Source: Salvia splendens (taxonomy: Eukaryota > Streptophyta > Magnoliopsida > Lamiales > Lamiaceae). From it: a stretch of 64,000 bases of DNA. This document shows positions 11,320 to 22,207 of the stretch, in pieces. Each line of letters opens with the position of its first letter. Position 1 is the first letter of the stretch. The stretch spans positions 28,880,061 to 28,944,060 of the forward strand of contig NC_056038.1 in NCBI RefSeq assembly GCF_004379255.2. The letters run 5' to 3'. The position numbers and the translations under genes were made by a program. Below the pieces are notes generated by a model. The model saw only the letters and a program-made list of their open reading frames with translations. It did no database searches and had not been told where the DNA came from.

Positions 11320-12484
11320 ATGATTCCTCCCATCCACCATATACAAACTCTATAGCCTTTCTCTTTGCATACCATGCCTTCTTATAACTGATTGACACAC
11401 CAAATCTGTCTTGAACAACAACTATTATTGAGAAGACCTTGAAATCGACACATTGTCGCACATGATGTCGAATCAACAGAGCAATCATTGCCGATGAAAA
11501 GTTAGCATGATCTCTGTTAGCACGATGGCCTACACAAGTATGTCGTTCCTGCTGGAAATTTGCATACGGCATGCCACCTTCTTAATTTGCTCTCGACGAC
11601 CTTAAACTGTTTTTCCTGCCACAAACTCCACATAGTTATAGCAGTCTTCACATGTAGCTTGGAATCAAATTTTGTTCCCAACACAATCCGATGCGGCTCT
11701 TTCTCATCCCAATACAAAAGGTTGTGTTCATTATCAACAACATCATCAGATACTCCAGACGGACGACTTGGTAATTCGAGAAAGAATCTAAACCCCCTAG
11801 GATTATATTCTGGAAGTGGTTGTTCACCTTGCATAACAGGTTTACATGCTACTATCTCATCATCAGAACTACCATCAACATCATCAGCACCATCACCATC
11901 ACTGAGATCGGGGTCTGGCTCTGTCTCAGATAGTGGCGTTGGCTCATCAAGAACATCGGCAACATCTACCTCATCATTCAATCCAACACCAATATCAGCA
12001 ACATCTACAACATCTCTCTGCTCATTCATACTACGATCAAAGCTCATATGCTCCACCTCGCAGATGATCCAATACCACAGTCAAAGCTCATTTGTTCAAC
12101 CCTCGCAGATGATTCAATACCATAATCAACAACTGGTGGGATTTCTGAACTCCTCACAGGTGAATACTCAACAAATAATTCAATACACCCACTTGAATTT
12201 TGAGCATTGTTGAACATAAACATCACACTTTCATCATTGCAAATCACAGAACATGTATAACTCATACCGGAAGCAAAGACTATACATTGTCTCCATAATA
12301 ATTCAATTGTGTGTTGGTTCATATCTATTCTCATCGCATCACATATCATTGCTACCAATTCAGAATAGGAAACATATGAATTTAATATGATGGAGCTCCT
12401 CGCACGATGTGGTTCATAACCAATACCCATATGTGGTAGTTGAACTACTCTACCACCCCAATACAAACTCACAAATACTTGCAT
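11230..12484 (-). pseudogene. MURA-like MULE transposase, N-terminal part only
   Basis: Likely start ATG at 12484 (MQVFVSLYWGG). The N-terminal region runs to about 12050, where a frameshift leads into an acidic segment (DPDLSDGDGADDVDG) and the MuDR DNA-binding region GTKFDSKLHVKTAITMWSLW (about 11660-11720). A second frameshift near 11560 leads to HTCVGHRANRDHANFSSAMI and SYKKAWYAKRKAIEFVYGGW, the segment just before the catalytic DDE domain in MULE transposases. The catalytic domain itself is deleted. It cannot be an active transposase, though the DNA-binding part could once have been expressed. Confidence 0.8.
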
Positions 12485-13081
12485 GATTTTTGCATAAAAA
12501 ACATTTAAAAAAACAACAATTATGGACATTTTTCCTACAAGCCTTAATTTAATAAATTGGGTAAAACTAACAAATGAAAGCAAAATAAACATGAATAATT
12601 ATGAATGTAGCTAAATTGAAGAACAATTACCGGAACTTATGGAGAAAACGTTGGAAATCGATCGAAATCGCCTACACCCGAGATAGGAATTGAAAGTGTA
12701 TTCTGTGCGCTGCTTCTGCCTTCTGCGTTCTGTTAAAACCCGACTGAAAGACGCATAAGGGTTATGCGTTATTACACTAAGACGCATAAGGGTTATGCGT
12801 CTTTAAAGACGCATAATGGTTGTGCGTCAGTACGTAATGACGCATGATAGTTATGCGTTTTATTAATAAAGACGCATGATGGTTATGCGTCACTCCCTAA
12901 GTCGGAATAAAACTAAACTCCTTCATTAAAATGGAATTCTTTTAGTGGCCTAGAACAAAAATAGAAAGAGCTCTGGTGTATCCTGATTCTGTTTTAACAT
13001 TTTGAAATCTTGGTTTGGCAGGTCATGGTTCAACTTCCACGAGGAGTTCTTTTTCTTGTTCTTGTTGCCCCCAATTATATT

Positions 13082-13207
13082 ATATCCTTTTGATGAGGAC
13101 TATTTTCTGGACCTAATATATTCTGAATATCTTAGTTTATGTTTTACAGCTCCTTTGTAGGTTTTAAGCGAAGTGTGTTTGTTTCCTTGACTTGGTTTCG
13201 TGTTTAC
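13082..13207 (+). other. U12-type AT-AC intron of the NHX gene
   Basis: The 5' splice site is ATATCCTTTT, the branch site TTCCTTGAC is at 13183-13191, and the intron ends AC at 13207, about 17 bases after the branch A. Splicing here joins PPIIF to LSGFSLQP in frame and creates a 25-nt exon; no GT-AG alternative restores the family sequence. Confidence 0.9.
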
Positions 13208-15259
13208 TCTATCAGGATTCAGTCTTCAGCCTGTAAGTTTCTCTATCTTTAATTTTGCTTATAAAGTATGAAATGAGTCAAAGAAAGAGTTGGATTAGGG
13301 AAGAAGATGCAGAGGCCTGAAGTGTTATCCACCTGTCATTCCACCTAGATAGGTTATAGTAGAAATCAGTGAAAGAAACTTTGTTAACACATTTATGTGC
13401 CTTGCTTGTTTCTATTGGGCTGTGGACAATACAGTCTCTTGCTGCATTCTATAGTAAGATTAGATCTTGGCTATACCTCATGGCTTCTATGAGCATGGTA
13501 GCTGGTGGAGAAAAGGCCAAACTGAACTTGCTCGGTTCTTGTGATCTAGGGTCCAGGGGTGGAATAGCAACTTCTCTTGGCAAATACGTCAAAATATGAA
13601 CCTTTTGTGTCTTTCCTAAATCTTAACCTTAGAAACTATTGAATAACTATGATTTTGTTTTCTTTATTACTATCATTCTGTATAGAATGACCTCTGTTAC
13701 AAACTTGATTTTGCAGAAACCATTTTTTTCTAACTTTGGCGCCATAGTCACCTTTGCAATTTTTGGAACTTTTGTTGCTTCCATGGTCACTGGCATTTTA
13801 GTGTGAGTCTCATTCTATAAATTGTTCAAGGTTTTGTGTAAATGCTAGCACTTATTATTTACAGTAGTATTATTTTTCCCATCATTTATGTGCTTGGTTT
13901 GATCCCTTGTTTTTCTCTTTCAGATACCTCGCTGGAGTATCATTTCTCATCTACATGCTTCCTTTTGTTGAATGTCTGATGTTTGGTGCGCTTATCTCAG
14001 CCACAGATCCTGTCACTGTTCTGTCTAAATTTCAGGTGATGTGATATTCTAATTTCTTCCATTTTGGCATTCCGGGATAGCTGAAAAATTATGTGCGACA
14101 GAAACGCCTAGGTCTGCAAAATGCGTAGGTGATATCTAGTTCCCATTGTCTATACAAGATTATTCTCTGATCTATATTGTGGCACAAAAATGCTCTATAT
14201 ATATAGGAGTATATAATAATTGTAGTAAAGTGACTTTTTAAACTGTTTCCTCCGAAGCTGGATTTTAGGTCTTTTACTTACCAAAGACCAATGATCATTT
14301 TATGACTAGTTAAGTGCCATACTGTAGTCTACTTTAAATGGAATATAATCACTTCTGGTTCTTTGGCGAGTCATCTCATGCTCACAAGAGCAGAGATCTT
14401 TCATAAGCTTTTTCACTATCAAATGGCATTGTTCTGCAACATAATAAAGTAAATCTTAAATTGCATTCTCTTGATATGAAATTTGTAGGAGCTTGGTACA
14501 GATGTGAATCTGTATGCTTTGGTCTTTGGAGAATCTGTGCTAAATGATGCAGTAAGTTCTGCTTTTTGTTTTGTGTTCTTCCACTAGCTTGATATAATTT
14601 TTTGGAAAAAGCTGGACAGCCTTTATTTAGTCAGTTGCTAATTTGCTGTTTGTTTATTCGCTTGTCTGCCGCTCTTTGAAGATGGCAATTTCTCTGTATA
14701 GGTAAGTGGAATTTTAGCTCTCCATCATCTGCATATTGCATAATGACAAGTTGACAACCCCTTTTTGCAGTAGTCTTCACAACCTGAATACCTGATTAAT
14801 ACTTTTGTAGAACAATGTCATTGGTGAGGAGTCACATGTCATCAGATAAGAACCTTTTCATGGTGGTGGTCAGATTTCTTGAGACTTTTGTTGGCTCAAT
14901 GTCAGCAGGTTTGTCTTTAGCACTCTGTAGGAATTTCATCAGTCTGTTTTATAATCCTAGTTAAAGTTTGAAGTATGCTTAACTTGTTGTATGTGTCAAT
15001 GATGACCATTGTGCTAAATTGCATAATAGTACTACTTGACTTACCAGAACTGAGACAGATGAAGGTCATTACATGCCCCTAGAAACTTAAGTAAATTAAT
15101 TTTCCTTTCACACACGTCAATTTAGCTTTAGTTTGCTAACTTCCCAAAAAATGAAACTTTGCATTTATATCCAATCACATATTATACAATTATTTGAGCT
15201 AATGAATATAATTTCTTTCTGAATCTGCAGGGGTTGGAGTTGGATTTACTTCTGCTTTG

Positions 15260-15359
15260 ATATCCTTTCTTTAAGTTCTTTATTATCATTCTTGCCAAAG
15301 TATTATTTCAGTGGTTTTGTAGCCTATAACACTCCCCGTGGAGCCTTAACATCCAGCAC
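15260..15359 (+). other. U12-type AT-AC intron of the NHX gene
   Basis: Begins ATATCCTTTC, has branch-like GCCTTAAC at 15343-15350 and ends AC at 15359. It joins GVGVGFTSAL to LFKYAGLD exactly in frame. Confidence 0.88.
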
Positions 15360-16055
15360 CTTTTCAAGTATGCTGGTCTGGATATCGATAAGTAAGCATT
15401 TGAATATAGTACTGAAACCCACCATTGAGATCTAATATGTTATAATTGCGTATCACTTTTGTCTTATTACTTGTACAGTCTTCAGAACTTAGAGTGCTGC
15501 TTATTTGTTCTTTTTCCATATTTTTCATAAGAACTTTGAGATATTTTCTTTAGTTTATATGACAGCGTTATTTTATTTTATCTGCGAGTCTTTGATTCAG
15601 CTTGTGTTTGTCATCTTCAATCTGATATAGATACATGCTAGCCGAAGGACTAGGCCTTTCAGGCATCGTGTCAATATTATTCACTGGAATTGTAAGTGAA
15701 GCTATGGGAATTTTTACATTTAATTTAGTTTTCACTTTTCATTTGATGTCGGAATGCAGCAAAACATTTAGGTCTTATTTTTTGTATTAGGTTATGAAGC
15801 ACTACACTTTCTCAAATTTGTCAGACAAATCTCAGAAATTTGTAGCTGCATTTTTCCATTTAATATCATCGTTGGCCGAGACTTTCATGTGAGAATTCAT
15901 TCATTAATTTATTTTAAATGTTGTCTCTGACTCTTTGTTGCATCTTCCGTTGAAGTTCCTAAATGTTGTCTGTCTTGCAGATTTATATATATGGGATTTG
16001 ACATTGCCATGGAACAGCACAGCTGGTCTCATGTTGGATTCATCTTTTTTCAATT

Positions 16056-16142
16056 GTATCCTTGAAATTGTGAACTTTTCTTGGGTTCTTGTCTAACTCC
16101 TTGAAACCTATATTTTCCTTAACTTGCTTTAAATCAAACCAG
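16056..16142 (+). other. U12-type GT-AG intron of the NHX gene
   Basis: Starts GTATCCTTG, has the consensus branch site TTCCTTAAC at 16115-16123 and ends AG at 16142. It is followed by a 20-nt exon encoding LFIGIE. Confidence 0.85.
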
Positions 16143-18805
16143 TTATTCATTGGCATTGAAAGGTATGTCCAGTCTGTGTTTTTCTTTATGCAGCATTTGT
16201 CTGTTTGTTGAACATCTTATAATCAACACCGCAATTCCTACCATATGATGTAAAGTATTTTGTTTATGTAGTATCTTGCAGTGTGCCATGTGGAATATAT
16301 GGAAAAGATATAATGGAACTGTTTAAATAATCTGTAAACCTTGTTTAACTTGTTCTGTGTAGGGCTGCAGATGTATTCTCATGTGCTTATTTGGTCAATA
16401 TGGGTAGACCTTCGCATAGAAAAATATCAATGAAGCATCAGAAAGCACTTTGGTATAGTGGTAAGGGAAGAAGAATTGTTTTACTTGTCTGGTCCTTACG
16501 CACTTATGGTTCACCATTCATCTGCAAAACAGATGTAGAGCCTTTGACAGCCCTAACTTACATGAAATATCAATCACAGGGCTCCGAGGGGCAATGGCAT
16601 TTGCGCTTGCCCTGCAATCGGTTCATGATCTTCCAGAGGGTCACGGTCAGACTATATTCACTGCGACAACTGCAATTGTTGTTTTAACGGTGAGAAACCT
16701 TGAAGATCAAGTAGAACTCATAGTGGACCTATGATTGAATGTCGAACTATAAGTGTGTTCTTTTAGTATGTCATAGTAAGATTGAATGTCAGCAGTGTCA
16801 GAAACATTCTCAGTTGCAAAATAATGTGAATATATACTTAATAGTTCTCTAATTTATCAATCAACTAGCAACATGCTACATTTGATGTAAATTTATTCTT
16901 TTATTATCTTCTGTGGTCAAGTTTTTATAATTTGTTTCTATAATATTGTCCTCCTAGTTTTTAGTCTATAATGCCTCTAGGATGAGGATTTAATTTGATT
17001 CTGATGACACGGTTCTGAATTTTTGTGGTTGTTGGCATCTTGTAGGTTTTGCTGATAGGAGGTTCAACAGGAACCATGCTGGAAGCCTTGGAAGTTGTTG
17101 GTGATGGTCATGAGATCCCATTGGGTGAAGTAAGTCATTAATTGTTCACCACTTGCATCAGCTTGCCTTTGGTGAAGAATAATAGCCTATTTTTTCAGTT
17201 CCTTGCAGCTGTACAATTTGGCGTGAGGTAATCAAATTTGAAATTCGAATTCAAGCATAAATTCTAGGATTCGTTTTTAGCAGTGTGTTGGTGTAGTTAT
17301 CTATGAATATGATGAAAGCATTAGTCAGCCCTGTGGATCAAAATGTTTTTGCATTCAATATTTACTTTTGGAAAGTCACTTACATATCCTTCTCCCATTG
17401 CTCTGTATGATCACCGGCTCCTCTAACAGAGCCAATAAATTTGTTGTCCCACTCATTGTCTCCCTGTCATAAGGTCATAATCAGGTTAAACAGAGCCATT
17501 AAATTTGTTGCTTGCTTGATAATATTACACCAATTTCTGCAACAGCGGTCACAAGTTCTGGGATTTTAACGTCTTTGTTTCAATTTCAGAGTTTTGATGC
17601 AAACCAATGGCTACATAGCTCCTACTTATGAGGGGGAATCATCTTCTGGGAACCGGTTTAAGATGACACTTAGTGAGTTCCGTAAAAGGTAAACAAGATA
17701 GATAGTATTTCAAACTTCTGCATTTTTCACTTTCCAGATGTTCTTCATGTGAGTTTCTTGCTTGCTTCTTGCAGCACTGCATCTTTCACTGAAAATAAAT
17801 CGTAGGTGTAAAATTGTAGTAGTAGTAGTATATAGTTCGGCAGAGGTTGATGAATTTGACGACTCTAATCACATGCAAGCTCATTAGCTGTAACCAGTGG
17901 CAGACGCAAGATTTCAGCTCTGGGGGGTTCAATTTACTATAAACAGTTGTAGAATATTTTTCGATATTCACCTCATCGCAAGTAGTTATATGGCTTGATT
18001 GGTAGAAAGTTGCGAGATATATAGATGAATAATGGGTAACGAATGATAAAATGATGGTGACAATAACTTTCTTTGTCCACTGAATGTAAAGTATGTGTTT
18101 TTCGACACGAGAATTTATTTAGTGTTATTTTATAAGTTAAGTAAAGAAATAATAAAGTAATAGAGAGGAAAAAAAATATGGAGATGATGTTATTTCTTTA
18201 ATGGGGAGAAATAAAGGAGATTTTTTTTATTGCAAAGTGTGTGCGAAGCAAAAAAAATGAAGTGTGTCTATCATGTTATTTTATAATAAGTTAAATAAAG
18301 AAATAATAAAGTAAGAGAAAAAAATATATAAAGATAATACTTTTAACATTTTATTGAGAGTAACAAATAAGGATAATATTTTATTACCAGCTTTTGTATT
18401 CGAAAAAATGGGAAGCATACAAAATAATTGGTACCGTGTCAGTGTGAATGAAAGCATTAAGAGCATCCGCAGCGGTGGCGGTTGGCGCCACCGCCGTCCG
18501 TGCCAGCGGCAAGGCGAAGGACCGCCACCGCTGCAACCGCGCCGCTGGCACGGCGCTGCTCGATGTATCGAGCACGTCCGTGCCAGCGGACGCACACGTG
18601 GCGGTCTCCCATTCGCCAACGGCATAGCCGTTGGTTTCAAACATTTTTTTATTTTTTTTTTAAAAATCGGATTTTTATTAAAAAAAATCGATAAAAAAAA
18701 AAAAAAAAATTCACTTCCCCAAAAAATTATATCCGTTTATAACCGTTTTTCCCCACTTTTTAATTTTTTTTTATTTTTTTTACCCCAAAAATACACACTT
18801 TCATC

Positions 18806-18813
18806 TATAAATA
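18806..18813 (+). promoter_or_regulatory. TATA box of the Harbinger accessory gene
   Basis: TATAAATA about 100 bp before the ATG at 18916, in AT-rich sequence followed by a C/T-rich leader. Confidence 0.6.
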
Positions 18814-18915
18814 CCCCCAATTTCACTCCAAAAAATTCACACTTTCACTACACAATTCTCATCATCAATCTCTCATATCCATTTTCATCTTCCTCTCACA
18901 CCCTACAACACCACT

Positions 18916-19920
18916 ATGTCCGGTAACGACGACAACCCAAGCGGCTCTCACGGTTGGAACCCCGAATGGTTCGGTTCGCAACCGTTTCATAGTCCGGAAA
19001 CGGAATATTCGGCCCCTCCTCTCACCCAAGATTCGGGCGTTCCGAGTGGCTACCGGCCATACCCAATCGACGATCAAGGTGCCTCCGATGGGCGCTACGG
19101 GTGGACACCGGAGCCTAGGCCTCGCGCCCCTTCCCAAATGCCGAATCCTCCATCTCGCGCCGGTGTCCGCACACCGTACTCACCGGCGGAGATGGAAAGA
19201 TTGTTCAAGGCGTACTTGGAAATCTCCGAAGATGCGGTGGTTGGAACGAACCAATCCGGCGATCACTTTTGGTGGCGCGTCTCTAGCCGGTACAATGCAC
19301 ACCGGCCGCCGGGAACGATCGAGCGCAACGAGAGTATGGTGCGCAACTGCATCGGCCGAGCCAACGAAGAAATTGGCAAGTTCAACGGCTATTTCATCCA
19401 GGAGTCCCGGAATGCCGGGAGCGGCCGAAGCGAGGTCGACATCATCACCGCCTCGCTGAGCACCTACCAATCCATGAACGGTAAGTCGTTCAAATATCTT
19501 AACGTTTGGCAGGAGACGCGGACGCACCCGAAGTATAAGGGAGGCATAACATCCTCCTCTAGCGGCTCCTCCAAACGCTCACGGTCGGCATCCCTATCCG
19601 ACGCCGGCGAAGAAGTGGCTAGCCAACTCGCCGAAGCTAACTTGGGTAGCCCCGATGCCCAACCAAGCGGTTCCCGACGCCGACCGCAAGGTAGGAAGAA
19701 GGCGGCGGCCGAACGACGTCGCGCCGCGACTCCATCTGCCCCTGCTCCCGAACCCGCACCCTATGTTCCACCTCCACCCCCGAACAACTCGTTGTGGGCC
19801 CTTTTGGCCCAACTCAATTTGGCCGATAGGTCAACTATGACCCCCACGCAACTTCAAACGCACGAGTCCATGATATTGGGTCTCCAAAAACAATTGGGGT
19901 TGGTGCCGCCGGATGCGTAG
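18916..19920 (+). CDS. Harbinger accessory protein (Myb/SANT-like, NAM-associated C-terminal type)
   Basis: Intact 334-residue ORF. An N-terminal Gly/Ser/Pro-rich part is followed at about residues 85-200 by a trihelix/SANT-like DNA-binding region: YSPAEMERLFKAYLEISEDA, GDHFWWRVSSRYNAHRP, RNCIGRANEEIGKFNGYF. Then come the motif SFKYLNVWQETRTHPKY, a basic Ser/Arg segment (about 215-275), a proline run and a leucine-rich tail. In PIF/Harbinger systems a Myb-like partner helps carry the transposase to the nucleus and to the ends. Database entries of this type are often mislabelled as glutathione S-transferase T3-like; no GST fold is present. Start chosen at the first ATG after the TATA box. Confidence 0.8.
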   Translation: MSGNDDNPSGSHGWNPEWFGSQPFHSPETEYSAPPLTQDSGVPSGYRPYPIDDQGASDGRYGWTPEPRPRAPSQMPNPPSRAGVRTPYSPAEMERLFKAYLEISEDAVVGTNQSGDHFWWRVSSRYNAHRPPGTIERNESMVRNCIGRANEEIGKFNGYFIQESRNAGSGRSEVDIITASLSTYQSMNGKSFKYLNVWQETRTHPKYKGGITSSSSGSSKRSRSASLSDAGEEVASQLAEANLGSPDAQPSGSRRRPQGRKKAAAERRRAATPSAPAPEPAPYVPPPPPNNSLWALLAQLNLADRSTMTPTQLQTHESMILGLQKQLGLVPPDA

Positions 19921-19945
19921 TCTTCCTCGGGTTATATTAGCCAAT

Positions 19946-20045
19946 AATTATGTAATTTTTAATTTTTAGGAGTTTAATTATGTAATTTTTAATTTTTAGT
20001 ATTTTAATTATGTAATTTTTAATTTTTAGGATTTTAATTATGTCT
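19946..20045 (+). repeat. 30-bp tandem repeat, about 3.3 copies
   Basis: AATTATGTAATTTTTAATTT units start at 19946, 19976, 20006 and (partial) 20036, just after the accessory ORF stop. Confidence 0.85.
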
Positions 20046-20265
20046 TTTTATTTTATTTGTAATTTGTTATTTTTATTGTGGTTTTTTTAATGAATTTTAG
20101 TATTATGAAAATGTTTTTGTGTAATTGAATTTTATATTAATTGTGCTCGTCCTTGCGGAAGAGCACAGTTGTGGGTGTTGTGCTCTTGCCAGAGAACAGG
20201 CATGAATAGTACCGCCCGGGCCCACAACCGTGCCGCTGGCAAGAGCACGGTTGTGGATGCTCTAA

Positions 20266-22207
20266 GATTGTCCACGATGGTGGCCCTTGAAGGCCACCAA
20301 AGTTGGCCCGGCCACCAAATGTGGCTCTCCACAATGGTAAAACCCAAAAATAATAAGGGCCACGAAATGTGTCCCTCTCCAAAATTAAAATTAATTTTGT
20401 TTGCTTTTTTTAATGATATTTTTTAATTTAAGTACAATAAATTTTATTAGACTATAATTTATGATATTTATAATTTTAATTAAAATAAAATAATTTGGAT
20501 TGTAAATAAAAAAAAATTCACAACCTAACCAAAATAAAGTGTAACAAGAACTTCGTTGTATTATATTAATAAAATAGGAAAATTATACAACGAAAGTTTT
20601 ATACTTTAAAAACAACAACCCAAAAACTCATAAGCCGCTGCGGCGCTCCTTCTACGGTTTCAGACCTCTTCAACCATATCAGTCTGCAGTGATATATGCG
20701 ATATTTGGCTCCGCATATCGGTGTACCGCTGGATCAAGTATTCATTAGTACGTGGTACACCAATCTGCAGGGGCTCCATGGCAATACCCGAGCTCGAACT
20801 AGCACCATCTTCCGGTGTCCATCGCTCTGCAGCAAATCCTTCGTCAGTTATTATCAAATTGTGCAATATGATACATGCAGTCATGATGTCTGAGACATCA
20901 TTTTCGTGCCATTGTCGAACCGGGCACCGTATAATGGCCCATCGCGCTTGGAGGACACCAAAAGCTCGCTCTACATCCTTCCTAGCACCCTCTTGTTTTT
21001 TCGCGAAGTAGGTTTGCTTCTGCCCAACGGGTTGTCGGATCGACTTCACAAACACGGGCCAGCGAGGGTATATCCCATCGGCCAAATAGTATCCCATGTT
21101 GTACTGCGTGCCGTTGGCCATGAATCTAACTTGCGGACCCTCACCCCGGCTCTCGTCATTGAACAGGTGGGACGATCGTAGAACGTTGATGTCGTTGTTC
21201 GACCTAGCGACCCCAACATACGCATGCCAGATTCGCAAGCGGTAGTCAGCAATGGCTTCTAGGATCATCGTGGGATGTCGGACTTTGAAACCAAAAGTGA
21301 ACTGCCCCTTCCAAGCCACCGGGCAGTTCCTCCACTCCTAGTGCATGCAATCGATGCTTCCCAACATCCCTGGAAAATGATGTACAGTCCCGTGCATATC
21401 AATCAGACTCTGGCAATCATCGGCCGTTGGCTTCCGTAGATACTCCCCTTTGAAGATATCCTTAATGCCCCTACAAAACTGCCTCAACGTCTGTAGGGCA
21501 GTCGTTTCGCCCATCTGCAGGTATTCGTCAAACATGTCAGCGGGCCCGGCATAGGCAAGCTGCCTAATTGCCACCGTACACTTCTGATATGTCGACAAGC
21601 CGGGTCGGCCGGTGGCATCATAACGCAAGTTGAAGCACTTGAACTGCTGCGCCAAACACGTCGCTATATGGACGGAGAGTTGTTGCGACATTCTGAAACG
21701 CCGACGGAAAATCTCTGGCGGATAACGGGCGTTCTCGCTGAAGTAGTCTTCCATCAACCGGCGGTCAGCCCCGGCATGGTCACGGTCGATATACCGCCGA
21801 TGATAGAACGGCCGAGGGACTGCTACCGCCGCCGCCTCCGCCTCGTCAGCTTCTTGTTGCACCACTGCAACCAGGTTTTGGAACTCCAGATCTACCGCTT
21901 CTTGGTACCGTTCATCGTCGGAATCAATATTTCAGAAGTTGAATTAAAATAGATTGGAAAGATTGGAGAGAGTGGTGTTTGAATTAGGGTTAGAAAAATG
22001 GAGGAAAAATGAGGTGTATTTAATAAAAAAAGAAGAAAAAAAAATTAAAATTCGGTGGCTGAGCCACGAAACGCGGCCCGCTGCAGTGGTGGGCCGTGCA
22101 CCCAAGGCTCAGCCGCGTGAAGGCCGCGACCGCGGCTCCCTCTCGGCTCTCTGCAGTGGGGGCCGCGCACCCGAGCCACGGGCCGCGGCTCTCCCACTTG
22201 GAGACTC
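20266..22207 (-). mobile_element. Harbinger element carrying only a transposase (nonsense-mutated)
   Basis: Starts GATTGTCCACGATGGTGG and ends in the reverse complement of GAGTCTCCAAGTGGGAG, flanked by TAA at 20263-20265 and 22208-22210. Its termini differ from the neighbouring element, so it is another subfamily. It contains a single transposase gene on the minus strand. Confidence 0.8.
20660..21930 (-). pseudogene. PIF/Harbinger transposase (HARBI1/ALP1-like, DDE_4)
   Basis: The minus-strand frame opens near 21930 and reads through PFYHRRYIDRDHAGADRRLM, RYPPEIFRRRFRMSQQL, IRQLAYAGPADMFDEYLQMG, EYLRKPTADD and PGMLGSIDCMH, then meets a TAG at about 21335-21337 where relatives have Trp (HWEW). 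The same frame continues with WRNCPVAWKGQF, NNDINVL and KKQEGARKDVERAFGVLQAR to the stop at 20660. All three catalytic acids (SIDC, NNDI, VERAF) are present, so one nonsense change is the main lesion. A clear ATG at the expected start is also missing: the codon before DSDDER reads ATT, with an in-frame TGA just upstream. Confidence 0.85.

Larger units (their letters stand above)
10019..12973. mobile_element. Mutator-like element (MULE) inserted in NHX intron 2
   Basis: About 240-bp terminal inverted repeats (10019-10260 and 12725-12973) begin with related sequence sharing TTCTATTTTTG. They carry a common AGGGAGTGACGCATAA block and a series of palindromic units (ATGACGCATAA..TTATGCGTC). The element is flanked by TGGTGTATA at 10010-10018 and TGGTGTATC at 12974-12982, a 9-bp duplication with one mismatch, as expected for Mutator. 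Two convergent genes lie inside: a plant mobile domain ORF on the plus strand and a truncated MURA-like transposase on the minus strand. Both lose their C-termini at a junction near 11220-11320, so this is an internally deleted, non-autonomous derivative. Confidence 0.88.
9574..17805 (+). pseudogene. NHX5/NHX6-type endosomal Na+(K+)/H+ antiporter, decayed copy
   Basis: Intact homologues are 12-helix Golgi/endosome antiporters exchanging Na+ or K+ for H+. Exons: 9574-9754, 9888-9939, 13022-13081, 13208-13232, 13717-13802, 13924-14035, 14489-14551, 14682-14701, 14811-14908, 15231-15259, 15360-15391, 15479-15526, 15631-15691, 15791-15888, 15981-16055, 16143-16162, 16363-16460, 16580-16689, 17046-17129, 17590-17688, 17775-17805. 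Conserved landmarks include [60 protein letters not shown] and [13 protein letters not shown]. Damage: the expected start codon is ATA (9574), the donor after exon 12 is AT instead of GT (15527), one T is missing from a T-run (16045-16050), and there is an extra C near 17605. The C-terminus also ends early (TAG at 17803) compared with the family. A MULE fills intron 2. Transcripts could still exist, but a full-length antiporter seems unlikely. Confidence 0.85.
18461..20262 (+). mobile_element. Harbinger element carrying only the accessory (Myb/SANT-like) ORF
   Basis: Ends GAGCATCCGCAGCGG and GTGGATGCTC, flanked by TAA at 18458-18460 and 20263-20265. One gene (18916-19920) is inside and no transposase. 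The right TAA is shared with the next element. Confidence 0.85.

Noticed and set aside
18354..18926. Open frame overlapping the left end of the Harbinger element
   Set aside because: It spans the TSD and terminal repeat and lacks any family features; the real gene starts at 18916 in its own context.
18916..19920. Glutathione S-transferase label for the accessory ORF
   Set aside because: No thioredoxin-like fold or GST motif is visible; the SANT/NAM-associated features and Harbinger ends explain it better.
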